From: Ceraceosorus guamensis
Lineage: Eukaryota > Basidiomycota > Exobasidiomycetes > Ceraceosorales > Ceraceosoraceae
DNA length: 64,000 nucleotides
NCBI RefSeq assembly: GCF_003144195.1
Contig: NW_020290002.1
Span: 124,001-188,000, forward strand
Reading direction: 5' to 3'
Within the stretch, counting starts at the first letter, position 1; each line of letters starts with the position of its first letter. Shown piece by piece: positions 43,624 through 55,287 of the stretch. Under the pieces are notes generated by a model that was not told the DNA's origin, searched no databases, and worked only from the letters and a program-made list of their open reading frames with translations. Made by a program: the position numbers and the translations under genes.

Positions 43624-45240
43624 GTCTTGCCGCATCGGGAACATTTCCTTTCTTGCTACTTCTCGCTTAAACATGAACAATCTTCCGAGCCTAAGATCAG
43701 TTTTGATCCATCCGATGTTCTGAACAAAGTCACACTGCTGCATCCATTGCCTCTGCTTCGACTTCCTCTTGCCCCTGTGATCTCCCTTATTCCTGGCCGC
43801 TGCTTCCTCTTGCTTGCTCGATTTGCGCTCGGCCCCCCTTCTGTCACCGCTTTCAACCTCCTGCGACTTGCTGGGAACAGGCACATCACGATCTCACGAA
43901 CAATGGACGATTTCGTACTCAACAACGCGGTGCGGTGTGGTGCGTGTGGTGCGTGCTTCTCCTCATGTGCGAGTGCGGCTTTGCGTGTGGATGATGTGCT
44001 GCACAGAGCATCTGGGCCCACTGCCTCCGAAATGTCTTTGGCTGCATCCGTTGGCCAAGCGGCCACCCGCGAATTAGCTGTCCAGGTCGAGCCTCGGGTT
44101 GCAATAAGCTCACTCAACGCCGAGGTCAATCGTGAGAACGCGCGGGTCGCACCTCTAAGTCACCGGGCTACAGTTTCATGGCCGAGGTGGAGGAGACTCT
44201 CGGCCCGACGCCGAGTTTCAGTCCCGATCCGAAGGGCCTGAGCGCTCGTTCCGCACTTCGGACTCTTTCGCGAGCCAGTCCGTGTCCCATCACGCTTATT
44301 GGGGGGCGCCGCAGCGCAGACGCTCCTGGGGGGAGGAGAACCATGACACTTGATTCACATTAGTCACGAATTGTGATGAGTAGGTACCTACAGTCACGGT
44401 GAATTGTGGCTGCGGTCCTGCGCTTCGAACATATCCGGTCATCCTATATACATCTGCGCATGCTGCAGGGGTCGGTCGCCCACCGCTTAGCGCGTGCTCC
44501 GAGTTTGGAGTGTTGTTAGCGCTGATGTCAACTGACTGCCTGCTTGGGTGGCGAATGTGGAGAAATCGCAATCACAACAATCACAACAATGTGAATGTGG
44601 GGATGCGGACCGGACCCCACTTCGGGCATCGGTGATGAGATATTCGTGATTACAATCAGACTCAAATATTGCTGCTTCACTTGTGCCTCGGATCAGCGCC
44701 CCCATCCGCATACGCGTGCGCATCCATGCGCCATACGTGATGCGGATGCGGACGGCGACTCTGTGACTCAAGTCTGCTGATTCGATTCGCGCACGTTTTG
44801 GTTGGCTGCTGCTGCTGCCGCTGCTGCTGCCCGTCGACATACGACATATGGGGCCGTGCATCGGTAGTTTTGACGGATATTGACGATCCTGATGCAAGCT
44901 TCTAGCTTTGACCCCACACACGTCCTTCACGCATACCGTCACCACGCTTAATTGGCTCTCTCATGAACCGCGAGAAAAGTCGACCCTCAAATCAGCACGC
45001 TTTCAGGCATTCTCTCCTCGCTCACCCCCCATTCTCTTTGACACACGATTCCGCGCGTCACTTGAACATTACCGAGCAAGTAGGGCAGATTCATACGCGC
45101 ATCTTACTCTACACGCTTCTCTTGATCTGCGCGTAGCAGGTTGGACAAAGCGAGAATCTGCGCGTACAAATAGGCGCACGTGCACCTTGCTTTCCTCCTC
45201 ATTCGCTCACACACACACAAGACGGAATCCATCATCCATC
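43624..45240. other. Intergenic spacer with a possible small gene
   Basis: A + strand ATG at 43903 opens a frame starting MDDFVLNNAVRCGACGAC, and a 42-nt GTGAGA...ACAG intron ending near 44180 would link it to a second frame ending at 44363. Without a family match this stays a weak guess. Other content: AATCACAAC repeats near 44570, GCTGCTGCTG repeats near 44810-44830, and the P450 5' flank. Confidence 0.3.
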
Positions 45241-47646
45241 ATGTCTGGCAAGTGTCCCCTGGGTTACTCGGGCGATCTACCCGCAGGACATCCATCCGTT
45301 CCAGGCGCATCCTCATCCTCACCCTCCTCCTTCGGCAATATGAGCAACAGCATGAGCAGCAACTTGCTCTTCGCCATTCTACCTCCTCATCTCGTCGTGT
45401 CCATCATGGAAGACTGGCAAGCTTGGGCGATGCTCCTCCTCGACTTTGTCTTTCTCGCACTGTGCGGTCTGGCCTTCGTTTACAATGATCGCTTGATCTT
45501 TACTCATCCCAGAAAGGAGGTGCCTACCATCAAGCCCGCTTTCCCCCTCATCGGGAATACGCCGTGGATCTCCAAGATCGCCAGCGGCAAGGCAAAAATG
45601 ATCGACGAGCTAGTCAAAGAACAGTGAGTTTGATAGTCTGCGGATGCTCTCTGAGGATGAGTAGTGAGGAGAGGAGAGATAAGAGTCATTGTAGACGCCC
45701 ACCAAGGAATGCATTGGTCCGCATGCCGACGCTCAGGACTGGCACAGCATATACCATTGCTGACTCGCATCTCCAACCCGATCCGCCAATCACTGCTCCT
45801 CGCCTGCAATGAAACTCCCAGACGCAAACAGCTGGATCAAGGCGGATACGTTTGCACCGCCACCTTTCCCGCTTTGGGCCATCGCGTCGTCTTGATCAAT
45901 CACCCTCTGTACATCCTGTGGGCACAAAAGACCAACTTCGAGACCTATGTGAGTGCAAAGTCAAGCAAGCACACAGGCAGAGAGCGAGGAGCCGGGGCCG
46001 AGGCGCAAGAGCACGAGCTCACCGCCCTCCACGCTCTGGACTTTCTGTCGCTTGCTCTGCAGGACAAGGGGGCTCCGTTTCGGAGAGCGATGTCGGACGT
46101 GCTGGGGCATGCAGGCATCTTCGTCGGTGAGTCGCGGGAGCCATGGTCAGCTATGCGCCTCGCAAGCTATTTTTCATTCTCATGCCGGCACGACGGTGCT
46201 CGCTTGCTTGCCCTGACAGCCGACGGAGAGATCTGGAAGAAGCAACGGAAAATGGCTTCCCGCATCTTCTCGGTTGACAACTTCCGGACACAGTGAGCGT
46301 CACCAAGCAGCGAGGCTGTGGTACGCCACGTGACTCCTCTCTGACATCTTGCTCCCTCCTGCGCGCTGCGCACTCGACAGCGTGCAACACGCAGTGCACG
46401 AAGATTTGGAGAGGCTTTCACAGTTGCTCAACGTTCTCAGCAAGACGAATCAGGATGTGGATTTGCAAGCCATCTTTTTCAGGTTCACCCTCTCCTCCTT
46501 TGCCTCTATGGCTTTTTCTGCCCAACTGGATTGCTTGCCGACTAGTCCGGAAGGCTTGGCGAACGAAGTCCCATTCGCCAAGGCCTTTGACGGTGCGCAG
46601 GGAATGATTGACAATCGATTCTTTGATCCGCTGCAAGGCGTCCTTGAGTATCTTCCTTGGAACAGGCGCGGGAGGCAGATGAGAAAGGCCATCAAGGTGA
46701 GTGGCGATCGGTGCGTTGCAGCCCTCGTGGGGTGCAGTCGTAGCTCATCGCTGTCTGCCCAATCTACGCTGCACACTAGGTCCTGGACTCGTTCTGCTAC
46801 GGCGTCATTGACAAGCGAGTCGAAGCCCACAAACAAGGCGACGTCAAAGCTGCAGAAGGAAAGAGCGGCAAGGATCTTTTGGAGCTCTTCATGGACATGG
46901 GGCTCAATCGAGAAGAGCTCCTGCCGGTCGTTCTCAATTTCTTGATCGCCGGGCGAGACACTACCGCTCAAACATTGGCTTGGCAATTCTACCAGCTTCA
47001 CGACAAGCCTCAGGTGGTGGCCAAGATTCGAGAAGAGGTGGAGAGCGTGCTAGATGGGGGCAGGAAGATGGCATATGACGACATCAAAGCTATGCCATAC
47101 ACGCACGCCGTCTTCTACGAAACGTCAAGGCTGCACCCTGCAGTGCCCAAGAATGCCAAGACGCTCAACAAGGACGATCTCATCAGGCCGTACGCCCAAC
47201 CCGGCGCTCAAGAGCTGCTGGCCGATATGCCAGAACTGAAGCACAAATTGCCGGACATTCCCATGAAAAAGGGAGAGACGGTCATTTGGAGCGATTACGT
47301 CATGGCTCGCATGCCAGAAGTATGGGGAGCAGATGCTGCGGAATTCAAACCGGAACGCTTTTTGGACATCAAAGAGGATGGCAGTCGATCGGTGAAGCAA
47401 CCTTCGCCTTTCCTCTTCCACTCTTTCAATGCGGGGCCACGACTGTGCCTGGGACAGACGCTGGCCACCTTTGAAGGCATGGCCGTCACTGCGGCCATTT
47501 TGAGAGACTTTGACGTCATCTATGATGCTCAGGCGCTCAAAAATCAGCCCCCCCTCTACGCAGAGAGCTTGACCCACCCAATCCAGCCGGATCCCTTCAC
47601 CCAGTCCGCTTACCGAGTCACCTTCAAGCGTCGCTCTTTGCAGTAG
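45241..47646 (+). CDS. Cytochrome P450 monooxygenase
   Basis: Haem-thiolate oxygenase, expected on the ER membrane with a CPR partner. Exons 45241-45623, 45822-45948, 46063-46126, 46220-46292, 46381-46696 and 46780-47646 give 609 residues. A hydrophobic anchor lies at about 55-85. I-helix AGRDTT is at 378-383; the K-helix ExxR is E435/R438 in ETSRLHP; the haem loop FNAGPRLCLG has Cys544 as ligand. FETY in exon 2 and KKQRKMASRIF in exon 4 match the usual F-E-x-F/Y and W-x-x-x-R regions. The I-helix, haem loop and N-terminal sequence style recall CYP52/CYP63-like fatty acid or alkane hydroxylases, but I cannot assign a family or substrate. The first intron (198 nt) is long for this window. Converges with MSH4. 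Confidence 0.93.
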
Positions 47647-47926
47647 CCTTGCCATTTGACGTTTGCAGCTGAACCTATTGCGCACCCTTCTCGAAACGGA
47701 GCGCATGATTTATTTGCATCGGTTCGGTTTGTAATTGTACCGTAATTGTACGCAAATGCTCGCGCTGTCTCTCTCTCTCTTCAGTCGCTATTTCATCCGC
47801 ATTTCTCTTGGCTACTCATCCTTGCACGCTTTACCATCGTGTCCGCCCGGCGCGCTAAATGATGGCGCAGTGGGGCCGGTGGGCACCGACGGCGTAAAGC
47901 CTTTCTTGGGCCTGCCATACAGGAGA
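47647..47926. other. Convergent 3' spacer between P450 and MSH4
   Basis: 280 bp shared by two tail-to-tail genes. It contains two GTAATTGTAC copies near 47731 and a CT run near 47770. No other feature. Confidence 0.5.
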
Positions 47927-50900
47927 TCAGGAAGACTTGGGAGCTGCGTAAGAAGCTTTGAGGACCTTTACAAAGTCACGTTGCATGGCAGCTAGCAAGG
48001 TGAGAGGATCGTCGACTTGGCACGTCTGCAAGAGGTGGCAAAGCTGTTTGCAGAGCTGTGAATTCCAGTGAGGCGCGCAGTCGGAAAGATTGATTAGTTG
48101 GAGTTTCTGTTGAATGAAGGTCGTGTTCAATACAATGCGACCCACCACACTGATAGCTTCGCGGCGCCGCATAACCATCCTAGCTTCGGAAGCCTCGGTG
48201 GCCGAGTTGGAAGCGCTTTCCAATTTGGCCACCATCTGCTGGGCTCTCTCTAGCAAGGAAGAAGGCAAGCCGCAGCGAGCTGCCATGTCCAGGCCATAGT
48301 GAGAGCTGCCAAGAGGACAGATTCGCATTAGAGCTCGATGAGGGCGAGTTTAAAAGCGTATCAGAAGACTCACTTTGGAAGGATTCCTCGCTCAAGATGG
48401 TGAATTGTGTCGGTCGACGCTGTGCTCACCACATTTAAGCGCTGCTGGGCATGACTTGATGAGAACCGATGGAAGACTACGTTCGGATGATGACCAAGAG
48501 TCCTACCAAGGTCCGTAAAGTGCGTTGCGAAGAGTGTGGGGGCTGCCATGGCGATGAGCTCTTCCGCCACGGCTTGAGCAACGCCGAAGCCACCGTGCGG
48601 CGAGGTGCCCCTCTGCGACTCGACATCTCAGTCAGCCTTGTCAAAGAGAGGCCACAGGTGAGACGTATTGCTCACCCCTAGCTCGTCAATCAGCACAAGG
48701 CTGTCTTTGGATGCTAGTGATAAAATGTACGCCGTTGAACGCAGTTCACTTGCAAAGGTACTCAAATTCGTCTCTTGGTCGTCGTTATTCGAAAGCCGCG
48801 TCAGAATGCTGTCGGTGTGTAGCCTGAATGAAGCATACACCGCAGGCACGCTGCTAGTCGGAATTAATCAGCTGGCGCTGCTCAAATGGCGCTCCCCAGC
48901 GAATCACGCGACTCACAAACTGCCGACACATGCCATGACGTGTAGCAACGCTGTCTGTCGCAGGTAGGTGGTCTTGCCAGAGTGATTTGCTAGCGTGTTG
49001 GCGTGTTGGGAAGGCAGATTGAGACGAGGGGCATATATGGCACACGACTTTGCTTACTGCTACCCACGTCCAGTGATGATGAAGAAGTTCTCTCCGCCTG
49101 ACACAAGAAGATCCTGAGGCACCACAATTTTGTTGCGCATGGACTTCTCCAATACTGGATGTCTTCCAGCTTTGATGTGGATGGTGCCGGTAAATTCAGG
49201 ACGCGTGAATCGAGCGCTGCGAGCGCAAATCGCGAAAGAGTGGATCATATCCAGGAGCGCTAGGGCCTCGGAGACTTTGTAAAGCGCTCCCACCCGCTGC
49301 ACTACATCTGCTCGCAGCTCTTCGATGATGCCGGTGGACATCAGCAAGATCTACAAAATAGCAGTCTTAGCCCAGAGTTGCAGTGCCGAGCTCGAGAGGT
49401 GACTCGCCTCATTGCTAGAGTCGATGACGCGCTGATTGAGCTTTTTCAAGGTCAGCGTGGTGAATGAGAAGCTCTTGTTATTGTGGCTCCTGACAACGTT
49501 TGTAAAGGTGTGCGGCAGATCGCGGGAAGTCATGCCAGGAGTCGTTGCCAGACGCAGCTGGTTACGCGAGCTTAATCTTCAGCGCAACAGTTGCCACATA
49601 CCGTCCCTCATTGTCATGACTCACCGAGTAGCTGCTGTCGTTGCACGCAAGCTCGATGTCAAGCTTGTACTCCTCCACATATCGATTGAGAAGCCCATGG
49701 ATGTCTCCAATGTTCTGCCAGAGGATCAGCGAGTCAGTGGCAGAGTTCGAAACTCGACGAATGCCAACTCTAGAGAGCAATTATCACCTCTCTATAGGTG
49801 TCACGGGCGATGTCCAAAAGAGGCGAGCGGGATGCCTTGACAGCAAAGAGTCGTGTGTTGCGATTTGCAAGGTTGTGCTTACTACTGGAGACCATCAGGT
49901 CTGGGTTGATGCAACTCTGTATTTTGTCGACAATTTCATCAACCATCGGATTGCTGAGAAAACTTTCAATGGCCCGCAACAGTCCCGAGCGAGCTCCTTT
50001 GAGAGCTGTGCGGAGCGAAGTGACTTGGCGCAGCAAGGCGGAGAGCTCAAGCACCTGGCCAACCTTTGAGAATGTGTGGCTCGGGTCGCCGATACTATGC
50101 TTCCCTCCTGGTTCCAAGAGCTGCCTGATGAGCTTGTCGAGGTCAATGTTAGTTTGGGCAAATGCTTTGAAACTGCTTTGCAGAGCCTCGTGACGATCTT
50201 CGTCTTCTATCAGCTCGGCGACCGTGTCAAGGCGGGACTGGATGGTGGATTGGTCCGTGAGCGGCGCAAGCAAATTCATGACAAGCAGACGCCGCGCCAT
50301 CGGTGTGCGAGTGCAGTCAAGAACGCCTACAAGATTGCGTCAGGACGGCGATATTCAGCTTGAGACGAAATCTCGGCCCCTGAAAAGTTCCTACCTAGCA
50401 GACAGTCTGTGGACTTGCGATCCACCCCGTTGCAGACCAACTCGAGGTTTCGAGCGGATTCTGTGTCAATTAACATGGTTCCTGAAGAACCCAACGGCAC
50501 ATATGAGCGCTCAGTGTGGCTTTGCCGATCGCTGCTTACGTACCGTCAGGAGGACTGTAGCGAACGCGTAACGAACGATGGATGAGGGCATAGTTGCTGC
50601 TGCGCTCTACGTATCTGAAAATGTACGGAGAGGCTGGTGTGAGCTCTACTTCTAGGCTACTGCGGCCACGAGATCGGGGCTGTAAGGCGTGCAATTCCAC
50701 GCACTTGAGTAACGCGCCGCACGCTCCAAGGGCATAGTAGCGGTCTCCAATCGCCTTAAGTATCGCGACCCGCGACGTAGCTCCCGCAAGCAACTCCGTA
50801 CCAGCGTGAGCAGAACTGTCTACCGAGTTCGAGCTTTCGCGCTCTCTACTCATGGACTCTGTGAGCACATCGTCCACGAGCACTTTATCCAAAACCTTGG

Positions 50901-51984
50901 CTGCGTGCTCAGGGTCAGCCACTGACGCATGCATCTTGGCGCTTAACAGTCTCTCACCGCCATCCTCGTGATTCCAAAACTTTCTCGCAAAGGGTAGAAT
51001 TCCCATATCGAACGTGTCTTCGATTGTGCACACAAGGATCGAAGACTCGATCGCTGTGCCGTTAGATCCGGGATCTGGATAGTCCGCGGAAGAGGCGCAT
51101 GTATCCGGCACGAGTACAGTAGCTGGAGGATGAAGCATCAAGTGATGCACGGTCCTCACGTATGTCTGTAGGCAGAACGAATGAAGACCTCTGAGCTTAC
51201 TCTCGGTATCACGATGACGTACACATACCTGCGTATCCGCAAACTGCGCATCGGAACCAATGTCTCGAGACTGTCAGCAGCTGCCTACGCTTCTCATGCA
51301 GGGAGAATGAGTGTGATTGATTACCTGCGTAACGATGACTTGGCCAGTGTCTTTCTCCATGGCAGCTATGCCAACCTCACGCCCGACCCCTCGATTCTCC
51401 AGAATGGCACATATCCACGAGCTTGGAGGCACACCCAGCTCGGAGGCAGCAGTGTTCGGCCTACCAGCACTCTGCGCCGTGGATGGTCTGGCACGCCCGT
51501 GGGCAGAGGTGAATGCCCGAGCGCTCCGTGACAAAGCGGAGCTACTTCTCTGTGCGTCCGTGCGAGAGCTTGCGGGCAAAGCATTTAGTCGAATCGTCGC
51601 GCTGGCAGGTCCACTGCGTACAGTCACATCACTGGGTGCAGGTGAGAGGCTACGAAGGGAGGGAGTGAGCGGTGCCTGGCTCATAGCGGAGACTGCAAAT
51701 TGGTCGGAGCGATAACGAGCAAATGTATGCGCACTGCCAGGACGCGCTGTCAAGGGAGTCGATGCATCCGATGGGTCGCCTTTTTCCGCAACGCGTCGCG
51801 AAGAAGGCTGCGATGCTTTGCTGGAGGCTGTGCCAGCTGAAGACCCACGGACGACAAGGTTCGGAATGCGAAAGGGCTGACCAGACAGGGGGCCAGGCAG
51901 CGAGAACGGCGCCGCTTGCGCAGCATCCAGCCGGCTGTGGACGTCGGAGGATTCGAGGCGATCCATCGTGACACTCTCGAACAT
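47927..51984 (-). CDS. MSH4: Meiotic MutS homolog MSH4
   Basis: Forms the MSH4-MSH5 clamp that stabilises meiotic recombination intermediates and promotes crossovers. Twelve exons (- strand): 51984-51325, 51243-51229, 51165-50544, 50481-50395, 50326-49788, 49714-49598, 49557-49408, 49350-49068, 48989-48917, 48850-48676, 48612-48374 and 48305-47927, for 1,112 residues. Signs of MSH4 rather than MSH2/3/6: FADTQTYVRT near residue 225, TMLIDTESARNLEL, RPEFTGTIHIKAGRHPVLE and an ATPase segment with AYIL. Walker A is GPNHSGKTT (824-832), Walker B LVLIDE (900-905), then LGRGTSP. There is no MutS mismatch-binding domain I, as expected. The N-terminal 200 residues are Ser/Ala-rich and disordered, longer than usual. 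Exon 2 is 15 nt, and intron 7 has a GC-AG border. Confidence 0.93.
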
Positions 51985-52605
51985 TCAATCTGTGAATGAT
52001 ACGTTTGGATCTGGGTGTGGTCTGTCATGATGTGATGGGAGGGATGCGAAGACCGGCCGGTGCTATGAGTGAAAGACGCCAATCCATGCGTGCAGCTGCT
52101 GTTACAACCGAACCGACGACGCAGTCACGTGGGTGGAGATGGTTGTTCGCAGGGCGCACTCACCCACCATGAGTCGCGACGAATCACTTCTTCTTGTTGT
52201 CGCGGTGAGCGCCCCTGCTCCTTCCTTCCCTTGTTCTCACCTGCATGCCGTCACAAAACTGACGAGTGGTAATGAGCGCGGCACAAAGTCGAATGCTCTT
52301 CCTCAATTAAGGCAGCCGTGACTGCCCCAAGACCTTTTCGTGCTGCTGCTGATGAGGCTCGCGGTGATGGGCTGGCTGCACGCCCGCCCGCCCGAGATCA
52401 AGCTAGGTGTACCGGTATGGCTGCTGTAGATGTGTGTGGCTTGCTTAGAGCTTGTTCGTATGGGCGTTGCATGGTTTGGTAGGCACAGCAGCAGCAGCAG
52501 CAGCCGGCTAGGTCCCGCCAAAAAGAGCCAGAAAGCACAGCACACCTCCACACACGCGCGCATGATTTGCAGCACAAAGGAAGGATCGAGCTGTGGCAGC
52601 TGCAT

Positions 52606-52648
<43 letters not shown>

Positions 52649-52979
52649 CTATATGGATGAGCAGGCAGGCACACACCTCATTGGCAACCCGTTCAGCTCA
52701 AATCCTGACTTTCTCCTCGACCCGCGCTCACACTCACCACTCTCCACTCACCACTCTCCACTCTCCACTCTTCCTCATCACTCATCTTCGCGGCTCACCC
52801 TCGCCAACTGCTCCACGTCCGGAAGCAAGGTGAAAAGGCGAACAGGCTACAAAGGCAGGCCCCATTCGCTGGCTCTCCGACGTTTGCCCTCCACGACTGT
52901 ATCACAGGCGCGCACCCACTCGCACACCACCCACCATCGCCCTCCTCACACCGTTACGCGCTCCTCCGTATCCGCAACA
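51985..52979. other. Divergent promoter region with microsatellites
   Basis: Separates MSH4 (-) and the farnesyltransferase gene (+). It holds AGC repeats near 52486-52503, a CAGG array at about 52606-52647, and a CACTCACCACTCTC minisatellite at about 52735-52775 in what is probably the farnesyltransferase 5'UTR. Confidence 0.55.
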
Positions 52980-54912
52980 ATGTCGGTGATTCACCAAGCA
53001 GCAGTGCCTGCTCCCGACGATGATGTGCCCACATCCACATCGAGGGAACAAAGAGAGACGGAAGACCAAATTAGCGACCTGTTCACCCCTTTCAGATCAT
53101 CCTCATCCTCGTCAGCTTCAGCTTCAGAACCTGCGCAGTCCGCTCAAGCAGGCCTGTCGTTGCCCTCCCTGAGCAAATCAAAACACTTGGCATTCCTCAA
53201 AAAGGGACTTCAACCTCTACCCGCAGGCTACGTCGTGTTCGACGCCACTAGACCATGGTTGATCTACTGGGCCTCTCAAGCCAGTCTCCTCTTGTCCTCT
53301 CCCTTTGACGCAGACATGTCGGCAAGAGCCACGAGCACGCTATTGTCCTGTCAAAGTCCCATGGGAGGATTTGGTGGAGGTCCTGGTCAGATTCCCCACT
53401 TGATGGCCACGTACGCTGCTGTACTCGCTCTGGCCATCGTCAGCGGACCTGGACATGCACCAGACATCGCAGACGCAGCGGGCCCCAGCAGTAGCAGCAG
53501 CGGCGGCGGCGGCGGCGGCGGCAAGAGCGGATGGGACTCGATCGATCGGTGAGTGGGACTCGCTCCGACATCTGCTCCTCCTTGATCTGACCTCGTAGCT
53601 ACATTCCCAATTGGGATTTGGTGTCGCGCTGCGCTCATCAGCTCTGCAATGTACAACATGTTCATGTCCCTCAAACAGCCCGATGGATCTTTTACCGTAC
53701 ATCACGGAGGGGAAATCGACGTGCGTGCGGCGTACTGTGTGGTCACAGTCAGCCTGTTGTTGGGGATCGCGACTCCAGAGCTATTTGAAGGCTTGCCAAG
53801 CTTCTTGGGCAGGTGAGTCGACCCCTCACGAGTCAAAATGCATCGCCAATCTCTTTGGGCTCATCGTGTTGATATCCTCGCTCTTGCTCCCTTTGCTCAG
53901 CTGCCAAACGTACGAAGGCGGCCTAGCGTCCGCTTCGCATCCCGCATACAAGACTTCTTCGAATGGCAAAGTCACCATCGACCCGAACGCACCTCGGCCC
54001 ACTCTGGGAGAAGCGCACGCAGGCTACGCTTTCTGCGCCTTGGCTTCTCACCTCGCCCTCTCTCTCTTACCGCTGCCAGCATCAGAACCTTCAGAGCCTC
54101 GAATAGACGTGTCCGCGCTCGTCGCTTGGTCTGCTTCGTTGCAGGCCAACGCGGCGGATGGAGGTGGCTTCAGAGGCAGAACGAACAAGCTGGTGGACGG
54201 GTGCTACGGATGGTTCAGTGGTGGTGGCATGTTCACTTGCCTGCAGGCTGCAGTGGAGATGGAAGCAGGACAATGGTGGAAAGAGGCCGAGACGGGGAGC
54301 ATTCCTGCTCAGAGCACGGGCGAAGCAATGGAAGCTGATGACGTGTGGCAAGCAGATGACGGTGAGTCGTCCTGTTAGCGCTTTGAAGAAGCATACCAAT
54401 GCTTGTTTGGGAGGAAGTCCCATTGACTTTTCCTTTCATTCTTGGCAACAGACCCGCTATCTCTTCCTGCCGATGGCGTACTGTTTGACAGGGCAGCCCT
54501 TCAAGAGTACGTCTTGGTGGTGGCGCAAGAAGCTTTGGGTGGATTGAGGGACAAACCAGGAAAAAGACCTGATCTCTATCACACCTGCTACAACCTCTCC
54601 GGCATGTCCTTGGCTCAACATCGACTTCGACTAGACCTGGACGGTCGATCCGAACTAGCAGCCTCTTTCAAATACGGAACCAATTCCCCCGAGCCTAGCG
54701 ACGCGCGACACGCCGCGCCTTGGGAGAAGAAAGATTTGCACGAATGGAGAAGAGCTTGTTACGCTTCTTCCCTATCTTGGAACGCCGATGCTGAAAAGGT
54801 CAATGTGGTCGGCGACGGAGGCAAGAATTGGTTGTTGCCTACGCATCCCATCTTCAACATCCCGTTTCCTTGCGCAAAGTCCATGATGGACTGGTCTTAC
54901 GGTCAAAGCTGA
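52980..54912 (+). CDS. RAM1: Protein farnesyltransferase beta subunit
   Basis: Catalytic subunit that, with the alpha subunit, attaches farnesyl to CaaX cysteines of Ras, Rho-type and pheromone proteins. Exons 52980-53548, 53642-53812, 53901-54361 and 54452-54912 give 553 residues. Prenyltransferase repeats: GGFGGGPGQ, SLKQPDGSF, HGGEIDVRAAYC, YEGGLAS, GGFRGRTNKLVDGCYGW and GGLRDKPGKRPDLYHTCY. Zinc ligands correspond to D346 and C348 (VDGCY) and H444 (YHTCY). GGLRDKPGK and the YHTCYNLSG end distinguish it from geranylgeranyltransferase betas. The N-terminal 60 residues and a Ser/Gly-rich insert before the first intron (about residues 163-186) are extra to the fold. The start is the first ATG after the stop-rich 5'UTR. 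RAM1 is the yeast name. Confidence 0.95.
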
Positions 54913-55287
54913 GTGACTGAAATGTACAAGTAGAAGCCCGAATGGCATTCAAGCTGTGCTAACCGCACTCGTGAGACCTATCGAAGGCGCTCCTACGCGA
55001 GCTGTCAGCGCTGCGCAAATTTTGTGCAACATGGCACGTTGGAGAACAAATCGTGCATCACGCCGGTGAGAGCATGCAAGATGTATTGGTCAGGATTGGT
55101 ATGACCAGAGCGGGGAGAATGGGTATCAAATGAAGAGGAATTTTGAAAAGAGGTGCTGTGACGGTCACGTATCCTGCTTTGCACGAAATCAACGCCGCGT
55201 GTATGAAGCTGACTCGAGATGAGAGCCTGCGGCGGGCGTGGAAGGGCGAGCACGGTGGGTGTGTGGGTGGAAGAGAAAGGGATAGCC
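54913..55287. other. Convergent 3' spacer
   Basis: Between the farnesyltransferase and velvet genes, tail to tail. Nothing else is recognised. Confidence 0.5.

Noticed and set aside
52600-52780. CRISPR-like array
   Set aside because: Simple CAGG and CACTC microsatellites without spacers, in a eukaryotic promoter region.
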